Origin: Adineta steineri
Taxonomy: Eukaryota; Rotifera; Eurotatoria; Adinetida; Adinetidae
Length of the DNA stretch: 64,000 nucleotides
NCBI GenBank assembly: GCA_905250115.1
Contig: CAJNOI010000162.1
Location: 140,394-204,393, forward strand
Direction of reading: 5' to 3'
Position numbers and translations under genes: made by a program. Below the pieces are notes generated by a model. That model saw only the letters and a list, made by a program, of their open reading frames with translations, was not told where the DNA came from and did not search any database. Positions 24,010 through 35,795 of the stretch are shown here, one piece after another (the stretch's first letter is position 1; every line of letters begins with the position of its first letter).

Positions 24010-25309
24010 CAGGGTTGCCAAATCAAAATTTTAGAAAACAGGAGTTTCAAAAAAAAAAGCAGGAGTTTTCCAGAAGAAGTTTTTTCCTAAATTAGTAGGA
24101 AAATCAGGAGGTTTTCTATTTTAAGTTGAGAAAATATTAGACGGTTTTCTCGTAGAAAATTCGAACGTTCGCTAACAAAAAATATTTATCTCCTTCGTAT
24201 CAAGTTGGTGATCAATAATTTAATACACATGATATTATTCTCACTTGAATTTTATCACAAATAATATTTTTTTGCTATACAGAATGGTCATGAAAAGCGT
24301 TCTTTTAGTTATATTTATTATGTACTCTTGATCAGTTAATATTCTTATCTGTATTATTTCCAAATTAATTTTCATTCTAATCTATCAGCCAAAATTCTTT
24401 TTCATTGTAAAGTTTAAGCAAAAGTATTTATACAAATGAACAGAACGATAGAAAGATTCTTGACAGAGTTTGAAAAAAAGACAAGCATTCTTTATCTCTT
24501 ACATCACTATATGAATCGATTGTACGTGTTTCTTCGCTTGTTTTTGCAACGAGCGGTCTATAGCATTAATATGCTGTAAAAAAACAAGATAAGCTAATTT
24601 TTGACAATGGAAGTTGTTTTTCTCTTAAGCCTTTTATGATCTTTTCAGTGAACATTTTATCGATAGGGCTATCACTTCTGTTTCTTTACCATTGATATCT
24701 TCACTTTTTGTTATTGTAATATATACCTATTCATTCTTTTCATGTTTATAATTCGTGTCAGACTTTGACAACAAAATTAGCAGTGCCCATGAACCTATAA
24801 CAATTCTCTAATGAAAATGAAACGCAAGAATCTTGCTAAGTTATTCAAAATATTGTTCTATTCTGAGCTAAGAAGAAGCAGACGTCAATTCCAAGAAATG
24901 TAAAAATCTTTCTAGACGAGAGACATCTTAACTGGCCATCTAAAATGTTGCCTATCGGACTCTTGTCTGAATATCAAGATCTTGTTTTCCAGACAATAGC
25001 ATGCATTTTTCTGCTGTCTCCAGTAAAATAAATACTTTGTGTACAGCTAGCTCCTACAATTGATGATTTTTTTCGAGAAAAATAAAATAAAAGCAAATAT
25101 TTTCTTGTTCGTTACTATAAGTATTGAGTACTGTAATAGTTCTCGTTTTTTCCTTTTAACTTTCTTATTGATTCAAAGTATCGCTAAACATTAGGAGAAA
25201 TCAGAAGAAAATGTTGAAAATCAGCTCCTGAAATCAGGAGATTTTCCGCCAGGAGAAAAGTAAAAAAACCAGGAGAATCCTGGCTAAATCAGGAGGTTTG
25301 ACAAGCCTG
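24010..25309. mobile_element. Non-autonomous hAT-type DNA transposon
   Basis: 1300 bp. The left end is CAGGGTTGCCAAATC and the right end, read inward, is CAGGCTTGTCAAACC (12 of 15 identical). The element is flanked by a perfect 8-bp target duplication, CTTCTAAA, at 24002-24009 and 25310-25317. The 8-bp duplication and CAGGG-type ends are hAT hallmarks. Multiple subterminal CAGGAG/CTCCTG motifs lie within about 110 bp of each end, as expected for transposase binding. There is no transposase ORF inside. It sits in the upstream intron of the lectin-like paralogue. Confidence 0.85.
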
Positions 25310-25549
25310 CTTCTAAAATATTTCTTTAGAAAACGAATGACTTGTTCTCATGCTTAATCTAGAAGATACTCTGCCCGCTTTCTGAATGATACTGTTCACA
25401 GATCATTATCAATTAGACGACGCAACTGGTGAAGACCAATCGGTTAAGAATCTTGAATGCAACGAAAAAAATTGATCTTCTTACTTATAGAATGCGATCG
25501 ATGAAATATCCATCTAATTAATACATGCATATCAATTAGTCAGGTATTA

Positions 25550-26035
25550 NNNNNNNNNNNNNNNNNNNNNNNNNNNNNNNNNNNNNNNNNNNNNNNNNNN
25601 NNNNNNNNNNNNNNNNNNNNNNNNNNNNNNNNNNNNNNNNNNNNNNNNNNNNNNNNNNNNNNNNNNNNNNNNNNNNNNNNNNNNNNNNNNNNNNNNNNNN
25701 NNNNNNNNNNNNNNNNNNNNNNNNNNNNNNNNNNNNNNNNNNNNNNNNNNNNNNNNNNNNNNNNNNNNNNNNNNNNNNNNNNNNNNNNNNNNNNNNNNNN
25801 NNNNNNNNNNNNNNNNNNNNNNNNNNNNNNNNNNNNNNNNNNNNNNNNNNNNNNNNNNNNNNNNNNNNNNNNNNNNNNNNNNNNNNNNNNNNNNNNNNNN
25901 NNNNNNNNNNNNNNNNNNNNNNNNNNNNNNNNNNNNNNNNNNNNNNNNNNNNNNNNNNNNNNNNNNNNNNNNNNNNNNNNNNNNNNNNNNNNNNNNNNNN
26001 NNNNNNNNNNNNNNNNNNNNNNNNNNNNNNNNNNN
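25550..26035. other. Assembly gap (486 N)
   Basis: Unsequenced run. Its right edge is telomere-like (CACCC)n repeat, a plausible reason for the assembly break. Confidence 0.99.
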
Positions 26036-26084
26036 CACCCATACCCACACCTACACCCACACCCACACCCACACCCACACCCTC
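26036..26084 (-). repeat. Telomere-like repeat array at the gap edge
   Basis: Read on the minus strand it begins TGAGGGTGTGGGTGTGGG and continues as nearly perfect TGTGGG units into the N run. This is the most regular array in the window. It directly abuts the eEF1B-like exon. Confidence 0.8.
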
Positions 26085-26382
26085 ATCTTCAACGACACAA
26101 GTAATTCGTAATGCATTGATTCCGAAAGCAAGTGGCTCGAGACGAGCTATAACAATAGTTTATTTAAAATATTTCAATAGAAATTCAATACTTACAAGTA
26201 CCCCAAAGAAGTCCATCTAATTCAATTGAACGAACATTTTTTTCAAGTTCTTTCATATTCGTTTCATCATCCCACGGTTTAACCTAATTTTAAAAAAAAT
26301 TTACTAAAATTCTATTCAATTGTTTAATACATACATCAAAAACAATTTCACTTTTTGCGATAGGAGCTGGTTCTAAATTCAT
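26085..26382 (-). pseudogene. eEF1B (beta/delta) exchange-factor domain, gene fragment
   Basis: Exons 26382..26335, 26283..26196 and 26146..26085 join in phase over short introns. They read PAPIAKSEIVFDVKPWDDE, then [20 protein letters not shown], then LEPLAFGINALRITCVVEDE. This is the first half of the C-terminal guanine-nucleotide exchange domain of translation elongation factor 1 beta/delta, with the signature [10 protein letters not shown] and the CVVED strand. The N-terminal part of eEF1B is absent; the ATG at 26382 may be fortuitous, since TTTAG at 26377-26373 also makes an acceptor. After VVED the sequence turns into telomere-like repeat, so the rest of the domain is missing or hidden in the gap. 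Probably a truncated gene copy. Confidence 0.8.
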
Positions 26383-26520
26383 TTTATTTTTGAAAAATAA
26401 GAAATAAAAAAGAAAAGAAATCTGAAAAGAAAAAGAAAATACAACAAGTTTCTTCCATTTATTTGTTCTTATAAATTAATGTACAAGAAATCATGGTTTA
26501 TATATGCAGTTGTCGATGAG

Positions 26521-26579
26521 TGTGTACATGTGGATGTTATGTTTACCATACCGACGCCTACATCAACACATTTACCCTC
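26521..26579. repeat. Telomere-like foldback element (weak)
   Basis: TGTGTACATGTGGATGTTATG on the left, CATCAACACATTTACCCTCAG on the right. It is degenerate but keeps the terminal CCCTCA. Confidence 0.45.
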
Positions 26580-26744
26580 AGATGCTACTGTCATTAGGCA
26601 GAATTATTTATAAGATTTTGCAAAGTGGGAAAAAGAAATATGCTGAGTTATAATCGATAGGAAAGAAAAATAGTTATTGCATTATACTTTCATTTTAGTA
26701 TTCGTGTTGCGAAAGAACGATTCAACAAACAACAATCATACAAC

Positions 26745-27095
26745 TAGAGGTGTAAGCCGATGGATTAAGCCGCCGCCGCCGATAGGGGAAAAAAACACAG
26801 CCGCTGCCGCCGACAGGGGAAAAAACTACACATTTTTGAGCCGCCGATAAGCGAAAATTTTTTTATAATTTCGAGCCGCCGACATCTACCTGAATGAAAA
26901 TTAAATTTTCGTTTTTTTATATTTATTTTTACATTTTTGTGTTTTACATATAATGTGAAAGGATGTAACAGTTGTTGCCTATACTTTTTAGAACATTATG
27001 TCTGATATATTGAAATAGAGATATTTTTCATTTGGAAAAAATAATTTTTTTTCATAAAATTTTCAGCCGCCGCCGCCGATCGACTTACATCTCTA
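26745..27095. mobile_element. Short hAT-type element with GCC repeats
   Basis: 351 bp. Left end TAGAGGTGTAAGCCGAT; right end read inward TAGAGATGTAAGTCGAT (15 of 17 identical). Flanked by an 8-bp near-duplication, CATACAAC at 26737-26744 and CATACAAG at 27096-27103. TAGAG-type ends and 8-bp duplications fit hAT. Inside are repeated GCCGCCGCCG blocks next to each end (AAGCCGCCGCCGCCGAT, CAGCCGCCGCCGCCGAT), the most GC-rich sequence in the window. No ORF. Confidence 0.8.
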
Positions 27096-27103
27096 CATAC
27101 AAG

Positions 27104-29221
27104 ATGTTTCGTTATTTATAAGAGAAATCATCTGACATATATTTAGAATTATTATAAAAGTATATAAGATATAACAAACATAAACATGATAGTATTAATC
27201 TAAATAAAAATATAATTAATTCTTTTTAAATAAAAAGATATAAAATCACTTCTAATATACATTTAATTCATTTACTGAATTGTGAGAAAAATATAATAAA
27301 TTATTCTGTTTCTTGTTAATGATCATCGAAACGTCGAAAATGAATATTAATCGTATTTCTATACATTAATCGTACTTATTATTTACTTTACAATAAAATT
27401 AAAACAAAAAATTTTCAACTTTTAATATAATTGTAGCTAAGTAATCGAATCGAAAAGGCATTCATACTATCTTTTGGGGGTGTGGGTGTTGATATCGTAA
27501 ACTTAACATCCACACCCACCCTCACTCTTGCGCGACACTGTCATTTAGAGAGACGTGTGTGTCTATGTTTCTCTTAGGAAGTGTTGCATTAGAAAACTCA
27601 TTTAGATTTTCTAAGTCTATAGTTTCTTGGAAATTAATAGATTTGATAATTGAATAAATAACAAGTGATTGAATCATATAAATATATAATGTTAAAACTT
27701 TTTTTATCGACTTTAAAGGCAAATATTACTTAAACTTGATCTTTCCTTGAATTTTATTATAATTTCGTTAATTGTACTATTCTACTCTAAATTATAATTT
27801 TTCGCAAAATTTCTCCGTAAAATTCTTAACCTTATAAATATTGTAGTCTTTAGATACTCGTTTTGATTTTAGAGAGTTATTAGCCAAATGTAAATTATAA
27901 AAAAAATGAAGAAATAAATGTGTTGTCAGAAACATCATATATTTGCTCGAATAAAGTTTTATATTTGGCAAGTTATTGTTACCTATTAGAATGAAGTGGA
28001 TGAATGTTAATGTATGTAAAGAAAAGATGGATCCACATCCCGTACCCACTTATCTAATTCATTTGATTTAAAGAAGAAAGATTAAACTACATTTGTTAAA
28101 GAAATGTAATACATTTCTACTCCTAGTCATTTAGGATTTATTTCTATTGACGTTATTTTTATATTCGGTTTTGTTTTCTATGGTTTTATATTATTTATAT
28201 GCGTCAAGTGTAATTTTAGCATATCTAATAGAAAATGATGCTATAACATCAACATGCATATAAAGTAAAAATGATAAAAATAAATTTATCATTGTAGAAA
28301 TACGGAGAAGTACGAAAAAGTATGAAAAAGTATACCTTTTTCTTTCTTTTTGACATTTGTAATCAGATTTTTGCTGATTTTTTTGTTTGCATATGGGAGG
28401 TAAATCATATATAATTCACCATTTCATTTTGTACACCAATTACTGACAACGTTCCTTACGTTTCGGAAACGAAAAGGCGTCATATATGGTTTCTTCTGTG
28501 TAATTTTTCGCTTAATTTTCGTTAATAGAAATGAAAAATGATATATGCATCCATGAATAATGCAACTGAAGTGTAATAAATAGATGTGCTTCGTGCATTT
28601 TTCTTTTATCTTGTATTTTCGTCTAGTTTCATAACTGCTTTATTCAATCGTTCTTCTTCGAGTCCACACGTTCTTGAATATTATTTGACGGTAACTATGT
28701 AGAAGTGCAGCGACTAGAGGTATTGGAATGGGATAGTTTCATTCTGTTTTAGAAATTTTGACCGCAGCTCCCTGAAAATTTAGAAGAAAACTGTTCTGAA
28801 CTTTTACTTTACTATATATTCATGTTTTCCCTCTTTTGAGAGAAGAAATCTCTTAAATTTATCCGATTCTACAAAATTTTGTCTCATACGAAGTAAATCA
28901 ACAATAATCTAGTAATGAATTCTTATTTCAACTAAATAGATAAGGTGAGAATAGTCAGACAACGTGCTTATTAATAGCCTTTAGTCGTAGGAGTTTGTTG
29001 AAAAGTATACGAATATGTTTCTTGTTTTCATTTCTCTCATCTAATTATTCTCTAATCAATAAACTCGATATTGACTGTTACTCTCTACTATCTTAACATG
29101 ATATTCTTATTATAGACACGTGAAAACCCTCATTGCGATTGTGAATTATAAACATCATAGTGTCAATTCACTAATAAAACTGTGATTGAATTTTAACATA
29201 GTTGGTTGTGTATCAGCAACA
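27104..29221. other. Gene-poor AT-rich stretch
   Basis: No convincing gene. It holds the foldback at 27475-27524 and a short G-rich/C-rich telomere-like remnant near 28029-28050. An ORF at 27522-27722 (minus) begins inside the foldback and has no recognisable features. Confidence 0.4.
27475..27524. repeat. Telomere-like foldback element
   Basis: GGGGGTGTGGGTGTTG and CATCCACACCCACCCTCAC face each other across about 18 bp. Confidence 0.65.
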
Positions 29222-29874
29222 ATGATGGCGACAACAAGCTCACTTACCCTTTTCATTCTCTTTAGTAAGTATCTATTTATTAATGCTCGGTATCTATTAC
29301 TTTACTTTTCTCGTATAGGTATATCAATACCATTAGTATCGAGTTATACATGCTATAACCAAAAGAATATCTCAACATCGGTTGGTGCTATCATATCCAG
29401 GAACAACAAAGCTTGCTGTGTAAGTAAAATATAGAATTATGAGTCGAGCATGGTTTTGTATAAGACCTTCGTAACATGATTTTTATTAACTCTAAATCAG
29501 AATAAAGTTGAGGATGAATATCATTTTTAATTCACAGTCATACCCATCTTCACATAGCAAAAGTTTATTTGTTATTTGATTAATCTAATATTTTCTTGAT
29601 TCATTATTAGACTTTGATTGCTCTTTGCAATGGTGTACCTTACGGTGCTGACGTTCTTGGTCTTTCAGACAGGAGTAAATGTGGCACAACACTCCATTTT
29701 CCCTGGCCCAATGGTCCTTCCAGTTGTTCAGCTACGTATCAATGTTGTTACGCTGATTTGTGCAATACCTATGATAAATCAACATATAACAAATCAAAAG
29801 CTATTCCTCTCTATAATGGTGTGAACATTGCCATTTGGTTCATGTTTTTGACATGGCTTGTTTGTTTTAATTGA
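29222..29874 (+). CDS. Ly6/uPAR-like GPI-anchored small protein
   Basis: Exons 29222..29264, 29319..29419 and 29611..29874 join in phase (introns 54 and 191 bp) to give 135 aa. Residues 1-22 form a signal peptide (MMATTSSLTLFILFSISIPL). The mature part has paired cysteines (TCYNQKN, ACC, LCNGV, KCGT, SCSATYQCCYADLCN) and ends with the CC-x-x-x-L-C-N signature of three-finger Ly6 domains. The C-terminal 20 residues are hydrophobic (IAIWFMFLTWLVCF) after a short polar stretch, as for GPI attachment. Expected at the outer cell surface. The 5' end is supported by the signal peptide and the in-phase GTAAGT donor. Confidence 0.75.
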
Positions 29875-30845
29875 ACAAAATATTTACTAACAATTATATT
29901 TTTTTATTTATCAAATAAACAGAAGAACGGATAACATTGTGCTTTTAGTTGTAGCCTCTTTACTTATATTTAGTTGAGCAACATTGAAAAGAAACAAGCG
30001 CTATATCGAAACCTTTTTTAAGTTCCGTACCATACACGACAGTAAGAGAACATACAATCAAAGTTCTTAGGAATAAACTCTACTAACTGACTCAAAGTTT
30101 TTAGACTAATATACTGGGAATAAAGAAACTCTAAACAGTTTGCTTCTATGCACCTATCTCATTAAGATACAAACGTTTTTAGTTTAGGACAGATAATATA
30201 CATGAATTATTATATCAAATCATCTCGAAGGGTGGATGTAAGTGTGTGTGGTATATCAACATCTTACCATTTTTCGTTTTTCATATTATATTTAATTTAC
30301 AGAATGTAGTAACTTAGACATCTATTTTTGCCTTCTCGTTGTATGCATTACTACTTAGAGCGATTTTGTCATCAAATAGCTGTGCATGGTTATATTAACA
30401 ACTGTAAGCACTTCTCACTGTAACAGTAAAGTGAATAAAACGAAGAAAAAAATACATATTTATATTTTCATATTGATGATTATGAATAAATTATTAAAAC
30501 TACATACCAAAGAAAATAATCAGTTTGCAGGTAAAGTGCGTAAATAACATGACTCATACGACATCATCTTATATTACGAACAATTCAATGAATAGACGTA
30601 TAACTTCACTTCCTCTTTTTTCTGCGCCATACGATGTCAGGCGTATTTGTTTTTTTAGTGAGTACCATCTAGACTACGTTATTGGGACGATTTCTGATTG
30701 AAAAAGTACTTTTGTCAATGATATTACACTTTATTATATTTCTTCTTATCGAGAATCGCATCGATTTTATACAGTGCATATACTTATATGCCCGCCCATC
30801 AGAGGGAAAAAAAGAATACGATAAAAACATGGAATAAAGTATGAC
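29875..30845. other. Intergenic stretch
   Basis: No supported gene. A single telomere-like arm lies at about 30231-30252 (GGGTGGATGTAAGTGTGTGTGG). Confidence 0.4.
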
Positions 30846-30923
30846 ATGATGTATAAAATAAGGGTAATACTTGAAATAAGAAGGAATCATAGTAACAGGA
30901 CAAATATCGTTACAGTAATTACT

Positions 30924-31995
30924 ATGATATCAAATTACAGTATTGAAGAATTATGTGAAAACAATTCAAATTTATTAACATCTATTCGAGCAATTATGTT
31001 AACAGATATATACAGAGCAGAAGATAGAATTAAAAAAACAAAATATGCATATGGATTCTTAATTACATTTTTTGTTCTCTTAGCATTTATTAATAATTTC
31101 TTATGTTTATATACTTTAATATTATCAAAAAAGATTGGAATAACATCATTAGGTATTTATTTAATTTTCTATTGTATTGTAAGTTTAATAACTATGATTG
31201 GTATTGAAATTGATTTGATTAATATTTTATATTTTGATCATAATACATCATCGACTTCGTATGATTTTTTTGCATGTAGTTTTGTTACCTGTTCTAATTA
31301 TTTCAATGGCATCTGTAAGTCTATGGTTAAGCACATGTGTCGCTATTAAACGTATATTAATAGAATCTTCTATATTACAATTATTTACTTCTCGAAAACA
31401 TTCATTGATTATTTCCATATTTTTATTTATTATTATCAGTCTATCACACATTCATCGAATATTCTATCGTCATATAATTACAAATCCACTTATGAATAAT
31501 TTAGAATTATGTGTATTTACTCCATCATCATCAACTAAAATAATTGATAATCTAGTTGAAATGTTACATTTACTTGGTCCATGTTTAATTCACTTTCTCT
31601 GTGCTATTTGGGTATTATTTCGAATTGTAAAACATAAAATATATCTTAATTATCATATTCGAACAACACCAACTCAATGGTTATCAATATGGAAACAACA
31701 AATATATAATCATAAAGATTTTTTTATTCCACCACTATTAATTATTATTTGTATAATGCCACATGTGATTATATTTCATCTACTAATAACATGTTCGGAT
31801 ACTTTATTTCGAATGCGTTTAAATATTATTCTCAATTTTCTCGTACATATACCAGAAATATTTACATTCTTCATATATGTTTATCCATCAAAAATCTATT
31901 GGGAACAATTTTTACAGACAAAATTTGGAGAATTACTACGATGTTACTGTTGTTTTACAAAAGTACAACATAGAAACAGAAAACTTTATTTTTAG
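30924..31995 (+). pseudogene. 7TM receptor (bdelloid chemoreceptor-like) with one frameshift
   Basis: Two frames read as one protein if shifted by one base in the T7 run at 31265-31271. ATG at 30924 (MISNYSIEELCENN). Membrane segments in order: GFLITFFVLLAFINNFLCLYTLI, GIYLIFYCIVSLITMI, then after the shift VVLLPVLIISMASVSLWLST, followed by CVAIKRILIE in the place of the DRY region, SLIISIFLFIIISLSHI, LLGPCLIHFLCAIWVLF, FFIPPLLIIICIMPHVIIF and IILNFLVHIPEIFTFFIYV. The tail is KIYWEQFLQTKFGELLR. The topology and the WLST-x-CxAIxR motif fit rhodopsin-like receptors of the large bdelloid-specific kind. A homopolymer error is as likely as a true lesion, because everything else is intact. Confidence 0.6.
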
Positions 31996-34400
31996 AATCA
32001 ATTAATCATGACAAAAGAAAGAATTGATGATGTTTGTCTTCAACTTTTATTTTATTGTTTTTCAATCATACGATACAGAACTTGAATATCATTTTCTTTT
32101 GTAATGGTTGATGCTATGTATGTGTATGAAACGAATATCCACACCCATCTAATTTGAAATCGAGAGTGTTCTTAGAGAATATTTTTTTTTTATTAGATCG
32201 ATATCTTAGTTAGATTATGAAAGGTGTAGAAAAGATCAAATTTATATAGGTGACTGTAGATGAGTAATAGGAACTGATCAGATAAAAATTTTGTTTGAAG
32301 AAACAAAATGGTATATATGAAACGAATAGATGATTCATTGTTTGAAAAATTTCAGTATATCTACATTATATAAACTTAAGATGATTAGAAAATATTCGCA
32401 TATTTTATCATTCAGACATCGTATTACGATGTTTTGTTTAGATATTTTATTAACTGAACTAAAAAAAAGCTATCTTCAAAGTGAAAATGAATTTAAAATA
32501 AATTTCTATGATAGATAGAATTAATATTTCATTATAATACGTTTATGAAGGTGTGAGTGGATATAAATGAACACTTGAATCGTCTACAATCACAATGTAT
32601 CTCATTCTATTCGAATAATTTTTTGAAAAATATATAATTAACTTTTATCGTTTTACTTGAGAAAAAAACAATTAGGTAAAATCAATTTATTCATACATAT
32701 ATGTTGTAGGAGAAATTATAATACAGGAGAATTTTAAATTTTAGTTTCTTCTAGGAGAAACTAAAATCTTAAATTTTTCTTACAAAAATTACAGGAAAGA
32801 AAAGAATTTTAATTTATCCTAGAAGAGATTAAAATTTTACTTTTCCCTTAGGGGAGTTTTAAATTCTCCTACAACATATACATGCATATTAATGACCACA
32901 CTACTAAACATCCGTAGTTTTTCACCAAACGAATATAAGTTTCGTGAAATAAAAATTATTTCGCATCTCTGCAACGAAACTACATGAGAATTCGATACAT
33001 TTCATAATAATTTATTCCTCATATACGTAAGCTGTCAGATGATATCACAATATTTATTACGACACTTCCACAGTTGGGGAAGCTGTCAAATAGTTCCAGA
33101 TAATTTTCTATACTCTATAGATATCACAGTTTTCTTGAATAATATTATATACTTTTGTCTATATAAATAGATGACATATATTTGTACGAAACTATGTGTA
33201 ATAATATTTTTAACACGATTTCTATTTACTACAGCAAAGATATGTTTTTTATAATATGAATCTCGAGTGTGATCACCCTTACAACTAATATTCTGTAAAT
33301 GAATTATATTTTAATTTCTGAGTTTTTAGTTTAAAATAGATTAAAACTCGAAAAAATGTGAATTATGTTTTTAATCTAATTGCCTTCGGATGAATGTAGA
33401 TATAAGCATGAATGATTGTCTGAGAGTAAGTCTAACTGTGAATGATATTATTATATTTATCCGTTATCGACAGTCTTACACACATCTATTTCTACAGAGA
33501 ATTAATAATTTAAATTCTATTAAAATCAACATATATGTATCGACATATTCCTTCTTTTCTTTACTTACATTATATAGATAGAAATAGAAATTTATTTTAC
33601 GATCAAATATATGAAGAATGGTTATAGAATTCTTCGAAATAATATGAATAAAAGCTATACTTTTTCTTTTGTAATAATATATTTATAAAAAGACTTAAAA
33701 GTTAATTGCAAAGTTCAGCTGATTGAAGATGAAATTCTATTTATTTTTTCCAATTATTCTATTTCTTAAAATTTTTATTTGATCAGAATAAGTTAGAGTT
33801 AAAATGAAATAAAATTATTAACTAACAAAAATTCATTAGATTTAAAAAAATCGCATGTTTAATAAATTTTAATATTTCGATTTCTATTGGATTAAAATTA
33901 AAAGTGCATTGAGATGAGTAATGATAAATATGACTACTCCTCTTATTTTTTTTATCTGATTTTTATGTCAGTAAAATACGAACGCAAAAGAATAATACAT
34001 TTGCATATATTGACAAGTATTAGAGAAAAAAAGACACAAAATTACACAACGAAAAAGGCACATGTTTTTTTCGAAATGCAAAATATAAAAGTACATCGTT
34101 CGCAATCAAAAACTTATTCATACTCTCGCTCTTCATCAGATTTTCTATTCTTGCAGTCGTCACCATCATAATAAATTTCTCGCAACTAGGAGAAATTTTT
34201 CAGTTGCTCATCGAAACGCGGACTTATATTTTTTGTCGTTAGTACTTGAATAAAATACGAAAAATTCTTCAATATAAAATATAATGCAAATATTAGAAAA
34301 TAAAAAGTAAGATTTTATTAATTATCTTTGGAGAAATATTCATCAAACAAACATTTTAGAGCAACTAATTTTCAATAATGTTTTATATTCTAAATAGAAT
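31996..34400. other. Gene-poor AT-rich stretch
   Basis: Apart from the MITE at 32697-32881, I see only weak ORFs without features and eroded telomere-like arms near 32107-32151 and 32547-32575. Confidence 0.4.
32697..32881. mobile_element. Palindromic MITE
   Basis: Ends TATATGTTGTAGGAGAA (left) and its exact reverse complement on the right. The interior is also largely self-complementary around AGTTTCTTCTAGGAGAAACT and AATTTAAAATTCTCC blocks. About 185 bp, no ORF. Flanks share TA/TAT only, so the element could duplicate TA on insertion (Tc1/mariner-like), but this is not certain. Confidence 0.65.
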
Positions 34401-34786
34401 TTTGTAGTTGATGACAACTTTTTATTGTATTTTATGTTCAAAGTTTCATTTTTATTAAACAAATGGATAATATTTTTCTAAATAATAAGTTATTTTCTTC
34501 AAAATGAAATTGTAAATTGAGTCATCATTTATTTATTTTCCTAGAAAAATAATATGTTGTTCTTTCTCAAATTAAAATCACTGTTTTAAATTTTAGTATT
34601 AATAATTAACAGCACTTCAATATCAATCTTAAATTGACCAGAAAAATAGATTCAATGAATTTATTGATTTATTCGTCATAAATGTCAGAGATTTTTAAAA
34701 AAATACTATATATTTACAATTTTTGTAACAAAATATATTTCTTTAAAATGCATTTTAATAGAGAAGAATGATGTTCTAAGATCACT

Positions 34787-35089
34787 TTAATAATAACCAT
34801 ATCCATAAGATTGTCCATAACCACCACCCATACCACCATAACCACCGCCCATACCCATACCACCACCCATTCCACCACCAAAACCACCCATACCTCCCAT
34901 GCCACCCATACCCATACCACCGTATGGATCACCAAAGCCTCCACCCATACCTCCGTAGCCTCCGCCATATCCTCCATAGCCTCCATAACCTCCACCAAAT
35001 CCTTCTGTAGATTAGAAAAAACAAACGAATAAATTTCAATAAATAATTAGATTATTCTTACCACGATGATGATGATGTTCGCCGAACAT
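34787..35089 (-). CDS. Small Gly/Tyr/Met-rich protein A
   Basis: Exons 35089..35062 and 35004..34787 join in phase over a 57-bp GT-AG intron to give 81 aa. It starts MFGEHHHHREGFGGGYGGYG and is otherwise GGM/GGY/GGF repeats with one FGDPYGG motif, ending GQSYGYGYY. There is no signal peptide, no Cys and almost no charge after residue 10, so it is expected to be disordered and intracellular. The intron-position match with copy B, with conserved FGDPYGG and GYGY ends, supports coding. Gly/Tyr/Met-rich low-complexity sequence can form condensates or structural fibres, but no function can be assigned. Confidence 0.65.
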
Positions 35090-35466
35090 TGTTATTGTTT
35101 GTACGTTATGTAAAAAATTGAATAATAAATATGAGAATGTATATTTGTTATAGCGTGTTAAGTCATATTTATATACTCATGTTTCTGTTCTCTTCTTTAT
35201 TTTTATTAGTAATCGACTCTATTGAAAAAGAAGAGAGGAAACACCTTGATGCATATCAAAAATAATCGAATTATTCGTTTAGAAATACCAAACAACCCTC
35301 TAAAAAAATTATGCGCCGAAAAAAGTACATATTATTCATATTGAGGCGTGTCTATATACGCACAAAAATAAAATGACGACTTATTAAATTATTCTTTTTT
35401 ATGAAAACAATATTATTTTTTTATATGTAGATACTCTTTACGTACTATAAGTTAAAATAATATTCT

Positions 35467-35795
35467 ATAGAAGAGATGCTTAATTAACTAAATGAATATT
35501 TTTATATTGATATTTAGTAAAAAAATATTAGAATTAACAAAACTCTTTTTGAAACATATTAATTATTATTGTTAAAATAAATCCTAATTTATAAATTATT
35601 AATCTTCCATAAGATATTATTCTTGATGAAAATGAACTTATAATATTTATTAAATTAAATTTATTATTGAATTCACTTTATCATATGACTATATTCTATA
35701 AATTTCAATGTTTCTTTTTAACTATCTCACTAACGATCAACATCATTTTTTGTGAATTTTACATTATTGAGAATAAATCTAGAAATAGTTGGTAT
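35467..35795. repeat. Hyperconserved non-coding block, copy A
   Basis: About 330 bp that differs from 38169-38497 at only a few positions, although the coding exons of the two copies differ much more. It lies about 380-700 bp upstream of the Gly-rich gene A start. AT-rich, no ORF. Confidence 0.75.

Noticed and set aside
27522..27722. 66-codon minus-strand ORF
   Set aside because: Its end overlaps a telomere-like element and it has no domain, conservation or good start context.
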